DNA of 64,000 nt from Amylostereum areolatum (lineage: Eukaryota; Basidiomycota; Agaricomycetes; Russulales; Stereaceae), in assembly GCA_012932865.1 (NCBI GenBank), contig SAXG01000011.1, positions 930,001 through 994,000 of the forward strand, written 5' to 3'. Shown piece after piece: positions 1 through 11,498 of this stretch (its first letter is position 1; every line of letters starts with the position of its first letter). A program made the translations under genes and the position numbers. Below the pieces are notes generated by a model. The model was given only the letters and a program-made list of their open reading frames with translations, was not told the DNA's origin and did no database searches.

Positions 1-2781
1 CCACCAGCTATGAATTTCAATGACGACTTTGGCCCCGAGCAGCTGCAAACCGCGCACCGTTCTCCCTACGAGATCCACCCTATCATCCACAAGTATCCAG
101 GTCCGGCAGGAGCGGAGATCGGCACTGGTGGTGCGACTAGCGCATACGAGAAATCTCGAGTGGATATGGACGCCCATCAGCCGCACAACGTCTGGGCACC
201 CTTTCATTCCAAACTCGATTGGAAGATGGCTTACTGGGCAAAGACACGAGGGCCCACGTCGTCGGCCGTCACCGAGCTCTTGCAGATGGATGAGGTCAGT
301 CTCGTTCGCAGGTCTATTGGTATATGATCTGATAGACGAGTAGGTGTCAGATCGGCTAGGATTATCGTACAAGAATGTTACACAGCTGAACAAGATCATC
401 GACGAGCAGTTGCCCGATCGTCCTACCTTTCGCAAGGAAGAAATCAGACTAGGTGGAGAAACATATGATCTCTACCTACGAGACGTTATTCCCTGCATCC
501 GTGCCCTCTTTGGAGATCCCGAGTTTGCCAAGGACCTTGCGCTGGCGCCTGAACGACATTATAAGGATGAAGATATGACAATCCCGATCTACAATGAAAT
601 GCACACGGGTCGATGGTGGTGGAGCGTCCAGGTATGTTTTCAGTTGCATCGGAATATCATATTTACTGACTTACATCTAGAAATCTATCGAGAGCATCTA
701 CCCGGGGGCAACAATCATCCCATTGATCTTCTCGTCGGACAAAACTCAGCTCACGATGTTTCGCAACAAAGCGGCCTACCCCGTATACATGACAATAGGG
801 AATATCACAAAGGACTCGCGACACAAACCATCACGTCGAGCCCAAGTACTTGTAGGCTACCTTCTGACGGCCAAGCTCGACCAGATCACCAACAAGGCTG
901 CGCACTGCCGCGCACTTTCAAACCTCTTTCACGAATGCATGCGGCGTATTTTGGCACCTGTCAAGGCCTGCGGCGAGGCGGGAATAGCCATGACAAGTGG
1001 TGACGGGAAATGGCATCACTGCCACCCAATCTACGCTACGTTCGTAGGCGACTACCCAGAACAGGTTCTCGTCTCGTGCACGCTTACGGGCGACTGCCCG
1101 AAATGCCACACTCCCCACAACGAACTTGGGGAGTACATCCTAAACCCGGAGCTCCGTGATCGCGAGGCGGTCCTGGATGTCTTTGATCTCCAAGACGGCG
1201 ATCCCACAACCTTCCACGCTGCATGCCGCGAAGCGCGCCTGAAGCCAACCTTCCACCCTTTCTAGGAGGATCTTCCATATGCAGACGTGTTTGTCGCGAT
1301 CACACCAGACATCTTACACCAGATGTACCAAGGAGTTGTCAAGCACGTCATCTCATGGGTAACGGAGCCAGGAGTGTTCGGGGCGGAGGAGATAGATGCG
1401 CGCTGTCGTCGTATGCCTCCAAACCACAACCTCCGAATCTTTACAAACGGCATATCAACACTTTCTCGAGTTTCGGGAACCGAGCATAAGCAGATGTGCC
1501 GAGTGTTAATGGGACTTATCGTCGACTTGCCTCTCCCGAACAACATGAATCCTTCACGTCTCATCAATGCTGTCCGTGCTCTCTTAGATTTCCTCTACAT
1601 AGCCCAATTCCCATCACACACATCCAAAACTCTGGATGACCTCGACGATGCACTCCGCCGCTTCCATGAAAACAAGGAGATCTTCGTCGACTTGGGCATA
1701 CGAGAACACTTCAATCTTCCAAAGATACATGCAATGTGCCACTACCGCCCCAGCATCGAGCTCTTCGGAACGACCGATAACTACAACACGGAGCAGTCCG
1801 AACGTCTTCACATCGATTTTGCGAAGGATGCATACCGCGCAAGCAACCGTAAAGATGAGTACCCGCAAATGACAACATGGCTCGAGCGCAGGGAGAAAAT
1901 CCAGAGGCATGCAGTGTTTATCGCTTGGCGTCTCGCTGGGCATCCTGAGCCTTCCAAATTCCAAACCCCTGATACACCATTGCGTCCATGCATTGTCATG
2001 ACGAAATGGCCGACTCTCAAAGCTGTCTCGCTCGACACGCTCAATGACTCGTACGGAGCTGTCGACTTCTCCGATGCTGTTGCCGATTTCGTCACACAGC
2101 ACAACCAGCCATCTCTCAGCACCGTCGCATCTCACAGGGCAGCTGACAACCTCCGTGTTCCACTCCAATTTGTGGCCGTCTATCACAAGATTAAGTTTTG
2201 GACACCAGATTTCCTCCGAAATCACTGGCAGGACACTGCCCAGGATTTAGACGTGGCACATATACGCCCATCGTACACGAGCGCTCAGAACCGCACAGTC
2301 CCAAGTCGATTTGACACAGTGCTCGTGAAGATCGGTAACTCGGAGCAGAACGACGTTCGAGGTATGTATCTATATCAAGGTGGTCTTGTTTCCGTATCGC
2401 TAATGCCATCTGTTCTTAGGGTACCGTGTCGCACAAGTCCGCGTAGTGTTCAAGATGCCCGCCGAGGCTGCCGATCAAATGTACTCCTCAGCACGCCCGG
2501 ATCCACCCAAACATCTCGCGTATGTCGAATGGTTCACACCCTTTGCGGCTCATCCCGATGCAGGTGATGGTATGTACAAGGTTTCGCGCTCAGTTCGTCG
2601 TGATGGTACACGAGCATCAAGTGTAATCGCGGTGGACACTATCGCTCGGAGCGTCCACCTATTTCCCCGGTTCGGTGCTCGCGTTCCTCGAGAATGGACG
2701 TGCTTCAATGTTCTGGAAGTATGTGTAGCCTTCCGGGTAAACCCGTTCATGGACAGACACTCGTATTTGACCGTTGTATGA
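1..2781 (+). pseudogene. Plavaka-type (CACTA-like) transposase, 5' end outside window, one in-frame stop
   Basis: The product resembles the transposases of Plavaka elements, cut-and-paste DNA transposons of the CACTA superfamily that are common in Agaricomycetes. Exons read 1/10-294, 344-631, 681-2361 and 2420-2781, with introns of 49, 49 and 58 nt bounded by GT..AG. Family landmarks visible in order are NVWAPFHSKLDW, a DEMTIPIYNE-like segment (here DEDMTIPIYNE), the Cys-rich CTLTGDCPKCHTPHNELG region, ITPDILHQMYQGVVKH, the EQSERLHIDFAKDAYRASN block and the terminal DRHSY motif. The frame is open throughout except for a TAG at 1263-1265, where the motif HPFWEDLPYADVF is expected to carry Trp, so a single G-to-A change explains the break. 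The normal start lies upstream of the window or is the ATG at 10. Family assignment is from memory of the conserved blocks; the inactivation is seen directly. Confidence 0.85.
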
Positions 2782-3560
2782 GGGTACTTTTCGTCTACTG
2801 TATACAGTTATGTGATGGTTTATTCATTGAAAACTACGGCTTGTGTGATCCTGCAAAGATAACCGAGTAGTACGACTTGAGGAAGCTTGTGCAACCTTAT
2901 TGATCTGAGCCCCTCCGCCCCCGCTAACACGCCAAGATTAGATGATTTTAGCAAGCAGAATATGTGCAAGACATTAGCGCGATGTTAGCGAGTTGGAGAG
3001 CGATTTGCGAGGTCGAGACGGATACCGCTAAATTAGTCGCGTTTAGTCGTCTTTAGTCACTCATTTGCAGGGTAGGGTTTTCCTGATGATGGTTGACCGT
3101 TCACCGTACCCCATGCGCAACCCCCAAGAACTCATGATGCCTCCGGCCATCAGAAGGAGGGTGGGGGGGATCCATTATATGGAGAGGTACGTCATCGTAG
3201 GTGTTCGTATCGTAAGTGTCTATGTCGTCGTCCGTTGTCACGGCCATATTTGGATATGACCGCAACAGGGATATAGTCAGGAAGGAAAATGGAAGACTAG
3301 AGGAGAGAAGCAGAAAGGCAAAGAGACAGTAAGCCACACCAGAGACGGAACATAGTATGTCCAAGCCGGCCATCAAAGAAGAGCAAGCTGGACAAAGGAG
3401 GGGCCGGGAGAGAAGGAAAGCTGATGATCGGCGGCACCAAAGGAAGTAGGATGGACAGGCTAGACACTGTCGATCTGGAAGGTTAATTCAGCCGCATATA
3501 AAGATGCGGCAGGAAGAGAAAGGCGTCTTGGCTCCTTGCTTCACTTTTCGCACCGACGCA
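2782..3560. other. Gene-free stretch with subterminal-like short repeats (probable Plavaka 3' end)
   Basis: No coding frame of interest is visible. Between about 2925 and 3060 short TTAGC/GCTAA and TTTAGTC words recur in both orientations, ending in a run of three TTTAGTC/ATTAGTC copies near 3030-3060. CACTA-type elements carry such subterminal repeats, so the 3' end of the element probably lies near 3060-3080. I could not define a terminal inverted repeat because the left end is outside the window. Confidence 0.3.
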
Positions 3561-3738
3561 CCATGAATAACGACTCCCTCCCCACCAATCGCCTCGATGC
3601 CTCTGACCATTCCACGGAGTCCAGCGGCATGCAACTCGCCGACGGTGTACGCCTTGCCACAACCCGCCGACTAGCGACATCATCTACAACCCTATCGTCA
3701 CCCTGCGGTTAGCCCATCGCCCCAACGCTACCCCCTCT

Positions 3739-4596
3739 ATGCCGCAATACGACCTACAGGATGCCCGAGCGCCCGTCCGTGCCGCGACGATCGCCAGGTT
3801 GGTCAAGGACAATGTCTCCCACCCACACTGGTTGGCGGCCAACGGGATCCTGAACCAAGGGTGGGCCCCTGACCCATTCAAGGGTCCCTCGGAGGTGAAT
3901 GGGGTATGGATCGTGGAAGGGAAGGCACAACAGGTCGGCCCCTCAATGCTGGTGGAGGCGGCAACGGAGACGGGATATCGCTACTACGCGACGGTGGGCG
4001 AGTGTCTAGGGAGCGACGGCCAGAGCGCCATCTACGTGGGATGGGTACGCAACCACGCCTACGCCCGTACGTCACCCCTCCCCTCGTGCCAAACTCGTGC
4101 TGACCCGCAAACAGCGATGATAGTCTTTATTATCTGCAACGTCAACTGGGCCCTCCCGCTTAGCCCAAAACTTCCTACTTCTTCCTCCATCGCTGCGGAC
4201 TGGTATTGGGCGTTCAACCTCCGCCTCGGCACCCTCATCGCCCCTCCCTCTCTTGTTGCCAAGAACATCGCTCGCATCGTGGACGCCCACCTTCCTGCCA
4301 TGCTGCACCACGTTGTAGGGCATGAAGGTTACTCCGTCTTTGTATTCCCTGAGTGGGGAAACCTGACGCCCATGCTGACAGAGGAGCCCTGGGGGCCGCT
4401 TAGCGGCGTGGTGGAGTATCTGGCCCACACGCGCCATGCCATCTATCCGTTCTCCTACTCAGCAGTAGAGCAGTCGCTCTACAAGCTGATCGCGGAGGCA
4501 CGCGAGGTGTCGGCTTACCAGATCTCGCACGAGGTGCAGGAAAGGGCCGCAGCCATAGAGAAATGGCGGAGTGAAGGGTTATACTTACGCCAGTAA
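3739..4596 (+). CDS. Unrecognised protein, about 270-285 residues, 5' end uncertain
   Basis: I do not recognise the family. The frame is open from 3607 and the first in-frame ATG is at 3739. An ATG in a different frame at 3564 follows a promoter-like stretch and could begin a first exon, but I found no convincing splice site joining it. A 48-nt stretch at 4067-4114 has GT..AG ends, a CTGAC branch-like motif and a length divisible by three, so the product is 285 residues if retained or 269 if spliced. The sequence has a plausible globular composition with many Trp and aromatic residues (SHPHWLAANGILNQGW, YVGWVRNHAYA, FVFPEWGNLTP) and a charged helical C terminus. No signal peptide or membrane segment is obvious. 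It may be a gene or a domesticated or decayed transposon ORF. Confidence 0.45.
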   Translation: MPQYDLQDARAPVRAATIARLVKDNVSHPHWLAANGILNQGWAPDPFKGPSEVNGVWIVEGKAQQVGPSMLVEAATETGYRYYATVGECLGSDGQSAIYVGWVRNHAYARTSPLPSCQTRADPQTAMIVFIICNVNWALPLSPKLPTSSSIAADWYWAFNLRLGTLIAPPSLVAKNIARIVDAHLPAMLHHVVGHEGYSVFVFPEWGNLTPMLTEEPWGPLSGVVEYLAHTRHAIYPFSYSAVEQSLYKLIAEAREVSAYQISHEVQERAAAIEKWRSEGLYLRQ

Positions 4597-5530
4597 GTGA
4601 GAGCAGCTAGGCTAGTGGGAAGACGGTCGTCTTCCTGCTGTTACCTGCACGTTCTCCACTTCACTTTTTCTATTGCCCTCCACGTTGTCACAGGTTATCT
4701 CGTATCGCCCCGTCGGAATGACCTGTTACCTTTGTCCTACCTATGCCGCTTGTCTCCCATTCCCCACGTTGCTTACCATTGTCTTCCCGTTCTGATATCC
4801 CTTGGTCTCCGCTATCGCTACTATCACCACCCCCCCCCTTCTCCATGATATGTTCCCAAACGCCCATCTGTACGTATACCTGCATGATGATTGTTGATCC
4901 CCCTCTTTACCTGTTATCTCTACCTATTCTATCCAGAGCTACAGCAATCCGTCCCTCAAGTCCTCCTAGCCCAAAGTGACACAGTCGTGCTGACTGTGCG
5001 CTCAGTCATCCGATCAATGCACAGTCAAGTGACTGTGCACTCAGTCATCCATGACAGAATGCACAGTCACTAGACAGAATGCACAGTTCATTGACTGTGC
5101 GCACAGTCCATTGCACAGTCGATCCAACGCATGAACAAACAAAGGGCAAAGAGGTATTTAAGGGGAGCTGAGTGGAAGAGAAAAGAGAGAGACTGCCACC
5201 GAGACAGACCCCACACGCACGCCCTACTGTAAAGCTTACTGTAGCTTACTCTAGAAACCCCAGCCCACTGTTCTCATACACCTTGTAGCTACTTACTGTA
5301 GTACCTACTCCGTGTCACGAATAAACGCATAACCCCCAACGCTTCTCTCATAAGTTTCGTTTAGACCACCCAGAGCGGTGTCTAGCGTTGCTCCTCCTAC
5401 CTTCCCCCCCCCTCACACACACCCCTGAAGGCGTAGTACTCAGGCTTCTGACGTTGTGCGAGCAACCACGAACCTTGTAGACACTTACAACAACCTCACT
5501 CGAACACCTAGGAAAATCCGGGAAAGAGGA
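4597..5530. other. Intergenic region, possible solo LTR at about 4977-5500
   Basis: No gene is recognised. A cluster of short inverted words (4990-5122, listed separately) is followed by a TATTTAAG box at 5155-5162 and an AATAAA polyadenylation-like signal at 5320-5325. Promoter-like and terminator-like signals only about 160 bp apart, with no ORF between, are what an isolated long terminal repeat looks like. I could not find clean TG..CA ends with a target-site duplication, so this remains a suggestion. Confidence 0.3.
4990..5122. repeat. Cluster of GCACAGTC / GACTGTGC words in both orientations
   Basis: Seven exact copies of the 8-mer GCACAGTC or its complement GACTGTGC, plus one GCACAGTT, occur in about 130 bp, with spacings of a few to about 25 nt. 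Several neighbours form small inverted pairs such as TGCACAGTCAAGTGACTGTG. It lies just upstream of a TATTTAAG box. Multiple binding sites for one DNA-binding protein, or a transposon subterminal repeat array, would both fit. Confidence 0.6.
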
Positions 5531-6210
5531 AAACCCGATTGACTTAGTTTCGAAAAGACCTTAACCCCCTTTTCGCTTGACACCGTGTCTTCCGAGTCTG
5601 GCGCAAGCGGCGGTGGGGCGTCTCGCTCAACGAAGAGGATTTGTGCTTCCCGCAAATTGTCGGGGTCTTTGCAGACGCCTGCCTGTAGGGCCAGCGTGGA
5701 GTTGTCGCGCGTTGACGACCAGACTTGGTACGACGAAGGCTACCTGTGTCATGTGCAGGTGAGCCATCCCGACGCACGGTTCGTCCCCTCTGATGATCTT
5801 GTTCTGCAGGTACATCTTGATTGGAGCGTGACAGGCGAGCAGGATGGCCAAGCAGCAGAGGATCAAGGTCGCACTCGAACGAGGCAGATGTATGCGATGC
5901 TCGGCGGGTGTTTGAGGGATGGGGGCCGGATGGCACCGGTCTACGAGCTAATGTTGGTCGGCCACGTGAACGGGAACTGGCACGGCGGCGGGAACGGGAG
6001 CGGGAACGAGAATGAGAACGAGAACGGGAGGGTGTACGAGAATAGGGATGAGCGCGAGACGGCGAGTAAGAGCAAGACCGAGAACAAGGTGAGCGAGAAC
6101 GAGTCATCTCATTCGTCGTTTCTTCGGATAGTCTTCCAATCTGCTCCTTCCAGCCTTTCAGTGTTGCCCCCGACCATCTTCTGCTTCCCTATCATGTCGT
6201 CGTAGCTGCG
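5531..6210. other. Unresolved coding-like stretch, strand uncertain
   Basis: Both strands carry open frames here. On the plus strand a frame from 5585 to 6205 runs 206 codons but ends in repetitive Gly-Asn-Glu/Arg sequence. On the minus strand, short segments in different frames look more protein-like, for example DNSTLALQAGVCKDPDNLRE and APPPLAPDSEDTVSS at about 5730-5570, and a hydrophobic stretch ILCCLAILLACHAP near 5860. I could not assemble these into one spliced gene and do not assign a function. Confidence 0.2.
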
Positions 6211-6636
6211 GATACGGGTCCTCGGGAGGTGCGTCCGATCCATACCTCACTATATGCGCCTTTTCTGTCGCTGACTTACGCAAGCTCTCGCTTAGCAGTG
6301 GCCACAAAGCCTGCAGGATTGGGTCCGCATCTTGGGGAGGGTCGGGATAGCTGGTTGGCACCATGGTAGCTAGTGCAAAGTATAGATACAATAAAATAGA
6401 TTCAATTGATTGTGATTTATGCCTATCAACAGCCACACAAACCCGGACGGCGGACATCCATATTCGATTAGAAGCGGGGGGCCTAGCCACACCTACACCG
6501 AGCTGTTCTGGGCTACCCCGCGCTACTCTGAGCTGCTCCGCTATTGAACATCTGGCTACACGCAGCCACTCCGGTTCCGTACATCCCACCATTCAGTACC
6601 AAACCAAGTCCACCGGTCGGAGCCACGTTGACCCCA

Positions 6637-6845
6637 GACTCCTACCCATCCACTCAACTCGCGGCTTTCGGCCCCCCCTTACCCGAACAACCCACCTCAA
6701 GAGCTCGTAGAGCGACTAGCACTTTTAGGCATGACTCAGCCTGCCCCTGCCCCGCCTCCTCCCGCCTTCTTAGGTCTTCTTTCCCAATTCAGACAGCTGG
6801 CGCTCTTTCGCCGAGGTGCCGAGGCATGTCGCATTCTTCAGTCTC
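6637..6845 (+). repeat. Left arm of a 0.2 kb imperfect inverted repeat
   Basis: This segment matches the reverse complement of 7196-7400 with only scattered substitutions (roughly nine in ten bases the same by eye). Both arms contain the same short frame beginning MTQPAPxPPPPAF at an ATG. The spacer is about 350 bp and contains no recognisable gene. A fold-back structure or two opposed copies of a small mobile element would explain it. Confidence 0.7.
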
Positions 6846-7195
6846 TCAAGTCCCAGATTTGCATCATCCTTGTGTCGTTTCGGTTTCGCTTGCTCACTCT
6901 ACATATTCTGCACATTAATTTGTACCAGGGAGTGTTCTTTATTCCACTTCTATTACAGTTTTGATGAGCCCTCGTGTTTGTGATGCCATTGCAGTCACGG
7001 TCACGCCTGAGTCGGGGTTGCACTCATCAAGCGGCCTCGTACAGTCCAAGCGCAGCCTCGCGCACCACCGGACATTGTCGTTGTAGGGTTCATACAGCAG
7101 ATGCAAGTGTATTCGTTCAGATACTTGTATGTACACACCCGTGGAGTAGCACACAGACCAATGTAACAAGTCGGAATGGCATACAGGGCACACAC

Positions 7196-7400
7196 TCTGG
7201 AAAATGCGAAGTACTCGGCATCTCGGCGAAAGAGCGCCAGCTGTCCGAATTGGGAAAGAAGACCTGAGAAGGCGGGAGGAGGCGGGGAAGGGGCAGGCTG
7301 AGTCATGCCCAAAAGTGCCAGTCGCTCTACGAGCTCTTGAGGTGGGTTGTTCGGGTAAGGGGGGGCCGAAAGCCGCGAGTGGAGTGGATGGGTAGGAGTC
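7196..7400 (-). repeat. Right arm of the 0.2 kb inverted repeat
   Basis: Reverse-complement partner of 6637-6845. The similarity stops at about 7400 on the outside and near 7196 on the inside. The sequence between the arms and from 7400 to 7732 shows no gene I can support. Confidence 0.7.
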
Positions 7401-7732
7401 TGCGTTGACCCTCACGGATGTCGGAGTAGGTGGGTGTCCAACACCCGATCTCCCGCCGGCCCCGACCTAACCAGAATCAGAGTCGCGGGTCCTTGAACAC
7501 AGTGAATGTATATCTGTCGCGCTGTGCTCCTTTTACACAGACGGGATGCGGTATCGTCAACGAAAGCAACGAAGTAGTCCTTGCGCTCCCAGAAATCGCC
7601 AAGCGTTCCCGAAGTGGATTTGACCCGGCATCGCACTTCATTCTCATGGCCCTCAACAAATGTGTAGTCCCTAAAAACCGAGGGGATCCCCCGTGGCCGT
7701 TTTCGAAACCGTTTTTCAATTTGACACGGTGG

Positions 7733-9437
7733 TCACTGCACGCCGTCCATCGTTCCCAGAATGACCGCCCCAAATGCAAGCACGAGTCCCATCATCGCGA
7801 TGCCCCCTTCAAGCCCAAGATACCCCGCCACGTCCCGAATAACCGCGACTGTCCGCCGCACGCCCTCCCCGAGCCTACGCACCATCCATCAGCCCGCCTC
7901 GCTCAACGTTCACGGACAACAGCGACAAGTGTGCTCGCACCTCTGCAGACGCGCCACGCGCGCGTCCATCAGCGCATACACGCCCTCCCGCAGGTACTCC
8001 CGGTCCAATAGAAACACAGGTCCGTCGTCGGGTACGGTCCAAGGCAGGCCCCGCGTCGCCGGATCCGGGTCGAGCGCGGCGGCGAAGACAGCGCGGGCGA
8101 TGCGGGGCACGGAGGCGAGAGGGATGCCTACGAGGGCGAGCTTGACGGGAAGGGGCAGGATTGTGGTATCTGCGGGCGCGGGCGCGTGTGAGTAGAGATT
8201 GTGAATAGAATAATGAAGAGAGGGGACGGGCCGGCGAACCACGGGTGGACGATGCCGACGCGGATGGAGAGTGCGCCGAGCGTCTTGTCGAGCGCGCGCA
8301 TGAGGCTGAGCATGGCGTGTTTGGACGCGGTGTATTCCTCCGCGCGAGGTACAGCCTGCCACGATGCTTTGGCGCACAGGCAGTCTCGTCAGCACGTGCG
8401 AGGAAAGGAAAGCGCGCCAGACGTACCCATAGACCCGATGAGAATGACGGCTTTGAGGTCGTCGGGCGCGCGGTTGCGTTGGATGCAATGCACGCCTAGA
8501 TGGCACGCTGCGAAGATGGTATATGTTCAGATGCGGATGTATGAGACGAAGGAGAGAACGGGGCACGCACTGTAGAAGACGGCGTTGATGTTGACCTCGA
8601 GCGTGCGCAAGGACGGCGGCACCATCTTCCCGTCCCGCACCGCGACGTTGCCGTCGCAGATCGGTCCCGACATGGCAAGGCCGGCGATCGGGATCTGCAT
8701 GCGTGTGTGAATACAATGACGACGCGTGAACGATCCACGCGGCCGTTAATGGGGTATTTCAGTCTGAAAACGGTCGAGGTATTTCCTGGGGGGTACATCC
8801 GGCGTCAAACAGTGAAAGAAGCGGTGATTGTACCGTGATTTCCGCCGTGTTCTTCCGGTAAGTATCCTCCCTAGGAAAGACTTTGAACTTTTCCAGAATG
8901 ATAATACGCCATTGTTTTCCAGGGCTTGCAAGGTTCATGTTGGCGGTGAGAGAAGAAACGCACCACGATGTCGACAGCGCCGTGCCGCTCCCATGCGAGG
9001 TCAAAGAGCGCGACTTGGTCGTCCCAGACGGTCACATCGCAGCGGACAAAGACAGCATCTCTACCAAACTTGCTGTTGAAAATCTTCGGTAGGAACGAAT
9101 GGCGAGGACAACGCACCCTCCTTCCTTGAGAATGTTAGCCACGGTCGCCTGTCCGCTCGCAACGTCCAAGTCGCCAATGACCACCTTCGCCCTATTCTCC
9201 AGGTCCATTAGCCCAAATGTTCGCTGAGAAAGGCTGAGTAGCTCGCACCCGTATTGCGCGAAGAGGCGCGCCGTAGCCTTTCCGATGCCCTTGGCGCCGC
9301 CTGGTTCCCCCCGGGAGCAATTCAGCACCCCGAGCAGGCGCGCGTGAGAAGGAGGGGTGCGCACCTGTGATTACGACGACTTTATCCCGCGCACGAGCGG
9401 CGTGGAGGAGGAGCTGGTCGTCGGAGAGGGTGGTCAT
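7733..9437 (-). CDS. Short-chain dehydrogenase/reductase with C-terminal hydrophobic anchor (SDR1)
   Basis: A classical SDR oxidoreductase: NAD(P)-binding Rossmann fold with a Tyr-Lys catalytic pair. Nine exons, read leftwards: 9437-9365, 9300-9249, 9191-9117, 9060-8964, 8694-8571, 8507-8427, 8366-8232, 8169-7941 and 7874-7733, giving 335 residues. The cofactor motif TGGAKGIGKAT spans the first junction, the active-site Ser lies in LIGSM and the Tyr-Lys pair in YTASK. The usual NAG motif reads IAG here. The last exon encodes a hydrophobic segment (MMGLVLAFGAVILG), a likely membrane anchor. Seven of the nine exons match SDR2 exactly in length. The intron after 8232 begins with GC rather than GT, and intron 4 is long (269 nt). 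SDR1 is divergent from SDR2, with a shared 0.56 kb upstream region. Substrate unknown. Confidence 0.8.
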
Positions 9438-9996
9438 GAGGTCGGCGTCGATAGTGTTGTAGTCGTCGTTGTTGTCTGAGAATTCAAGACGAGGGAGACG
9501 AGGGGGTCCGACGCCTCGCAGGGTGTTATGTGTGGGTCGGGACTCGGAGGTCTGGGGAATTGGAGGGCTTCATACTTAGTATGTGTGCGATAGATTCGGC
9601 GCTCGAGCTAGCAGGAACGAACGGGCAAGGAGTGTTGCGCTCGACCGGGCATCATGCTCATGATGTATAGGGTTTGAGGAGGACATGCCCGTGCAGGCGA
9701 CGTGTTCGGAGTATACAAGTTGGAATAAATTCTTGAAATGAACACGTCGACTGAGGAGGGAAGTCGGAAATTCGAGATATCACGTGCTATGTCTCGAACT
9801 AATTTACTGCAGTCTGCACCCGACCAGCTCTAATTCGTTCCAAGTCAACTGGACTTCACACCGTCAATCATGAGAACATACATAAAACCTTCCCTCGACA
9901 GGCGACCTCCGCTTCTCTCTTAGCCCCCATCCTGAATCCCAACTGCGCGTTGTACACGGCCGAAAGAACACCCTCCACCTCCGATACCGAACCATT
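9438..9996. promoter_or_regulatory. Shared upstream region of the divergent SDR1/SDR2 pair
   Basis: This 559-bp interval separates two divergently read SDR paralogues and has no ORF of its own. Its SDR2-proximal part (from about 9683) is repeated in inverted orientation upstream of the second SDR2 copy, with a conserved CGTCGACTGAGG block and a GATATCACGTGCTATG-like block that contains an E-box CACGTG. I see no clear TATA box. Bidirectional control is inferred only from the arrangement. Confidence 0.4.
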
Positions 9997-11498
9997 ATGA
10001 CGACCATCCTCGACGACCAGCTCTTCGCGCACGCCGACCGCGTCAAAGATCGCGTCGTCGTCATCACAGGTGCGTCCCTCTCTTCCTTTGACCTGGACAT
10101 GGGCTGAGAGTCGACGGGCAGGCGGCGCAAACGGTATAGGGAGGGAGACCGCGGGTGTATTCGCGAAACATGGGTGCGTACGCCTCACCTCGCACGAACG
10201 AAGTCCCCCGCCTCACCCATCAGCAGCGCGAACGTCGTCGTCGGCGATCTCGACGTCGCAGGCGGACAGGCCGTCGTGGCCGACATCACAGCCGCGGGAG
10301 GGTGCGTCCTGTCCTCCGCCCCTCATGCGCCCATTCCTGATCCCATCTTCCGCAGACACGCCGTGTTCTCCAAATGCGACGTGCTCGTGTGGGACGACCT
10401 CGTCGACCTCTTCGACCTCGCGCTCAAGCGGTACGGCTCCGTGGACATCGTGGTACGGGCCGCAGCCCCTCCGCCTTATGCTTCCCGTCTCATGGTCGAT
10501 GTGGCGTGGACAGATCCCGAACGCGGGCGTCACCGACCGCGGCAACGCCTGCAACGGCTTCCTCAAGCTCAAAGACGGACGCCCGCAACCGCCCACGCTC
10601 ACCACCCTCCACGTCAACCTCACCGCCGTCGTCCAAAGTGCGTCATCACCTCCCTTCCTCCTGTCCTCCCGACGCTCATGCGTCCTGTGTCGCCGCAGCC
10701 GTCCACCTCGGACTGTACCACATCAAGAACACGCGGACGAAGGACGACCTCAAGGCGATCGTCCTCCTCGGCTCCATGGGTGCGTTCTCCGTTTTCTCTC
10801 CCACAACTGTCCGCGCTCACACCCCTTTTTTTCTGGCGGTCAGCTTCCTGGCAGGCGATCCCCGGCGGCACGCAATACAGCGCTGCGAAGCACGGCGCGC
10901 TCGGGCTCATGCGCTCGCTGTACGAGCCCTGCTCCGAAGAGGACATCCGAGTCGCGATCGTCCATCCCTGGTTCTCCGGTACGTCCTCCGTCCTCACTCC
11001 CTCCTCAAGCACCCACTCGTCTCCTCGACGCTCCGGCCTTCACCAAGACACCGCGATCGTGCCGCCCATCGCGAAACTCGCCCTCGCCGGGATCCCGAAA
11101 ACCCCGCTAACGCGCATCGCGCACGCCATCTTCGCCGCCGCGTCGGACGCCGATCCGGACACGAGCGGCTGCGCCTGGCTCCTGCCCGACGACGGGCCCG
11201 TCTTCCGCCTCGCGAGGGTCGAACTGAAGGAGGGCGTGTACGGGATGGTGGACGCGCGGCTGCGTCGGGCGAAAGGGTGAGCACAGCGACGTCTTTGCCA
11301 TAGTAAGTTTGCGCACTGATACGTGTGGTCGTGCTTAGTATCCGTCAGAGCGTCCTGCTCGCTATCGGGCTCGTGCGCGACGTCGCGGGCGTCCTCGGCG
11401 GGCGGAGGGTTCTCGCACTGTGTCTTGTAGTCGGGGTGTGGCGCAGCGGGCTCGTGGCAAGGGCGTTGGAGTTTGTGTCGAAGGCTGCGGGACGATGA
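9997..11498 (+). CDS. Short-chain dehydrogenase/reductase with C-terminal hydrophobic anchor (SDR2, copy 1)
   Basis: Exons are 9997-10069, 10122-10173, 10224-10301, 10356-10452, 10514-10637, 10699-10779, 10844-10978, 11048-11276 and 11339-11498, giving 342 residues. The cofactor-binding motif reads TGGANGIGRET across the first intron. NAG, the active-site Ser in VLLGSM and the YSAAK Tyr-Lys pair are all present, so the enzyme looks competent. After the catalytic domain a DVAGVLGGRR turn leads into a hydrophobic stretch (VLALCLVVGVW) that probably anchors the protein in a membrane. A reader stopping at the TGA at 11278 would miss this: the donor at 11277 removes that stop, and the same exon is conserved in the second copy. 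The gene is convergent with coiled-coil gene 1. The substrate cannot be inferred. Confidence 0.85.

Noticed and set aside
4977..5122. CRISPR-like array
   Set aside because: The repeated words are only 8 bp, occur in both orientations and have irregular spacing; the genome is fungal.
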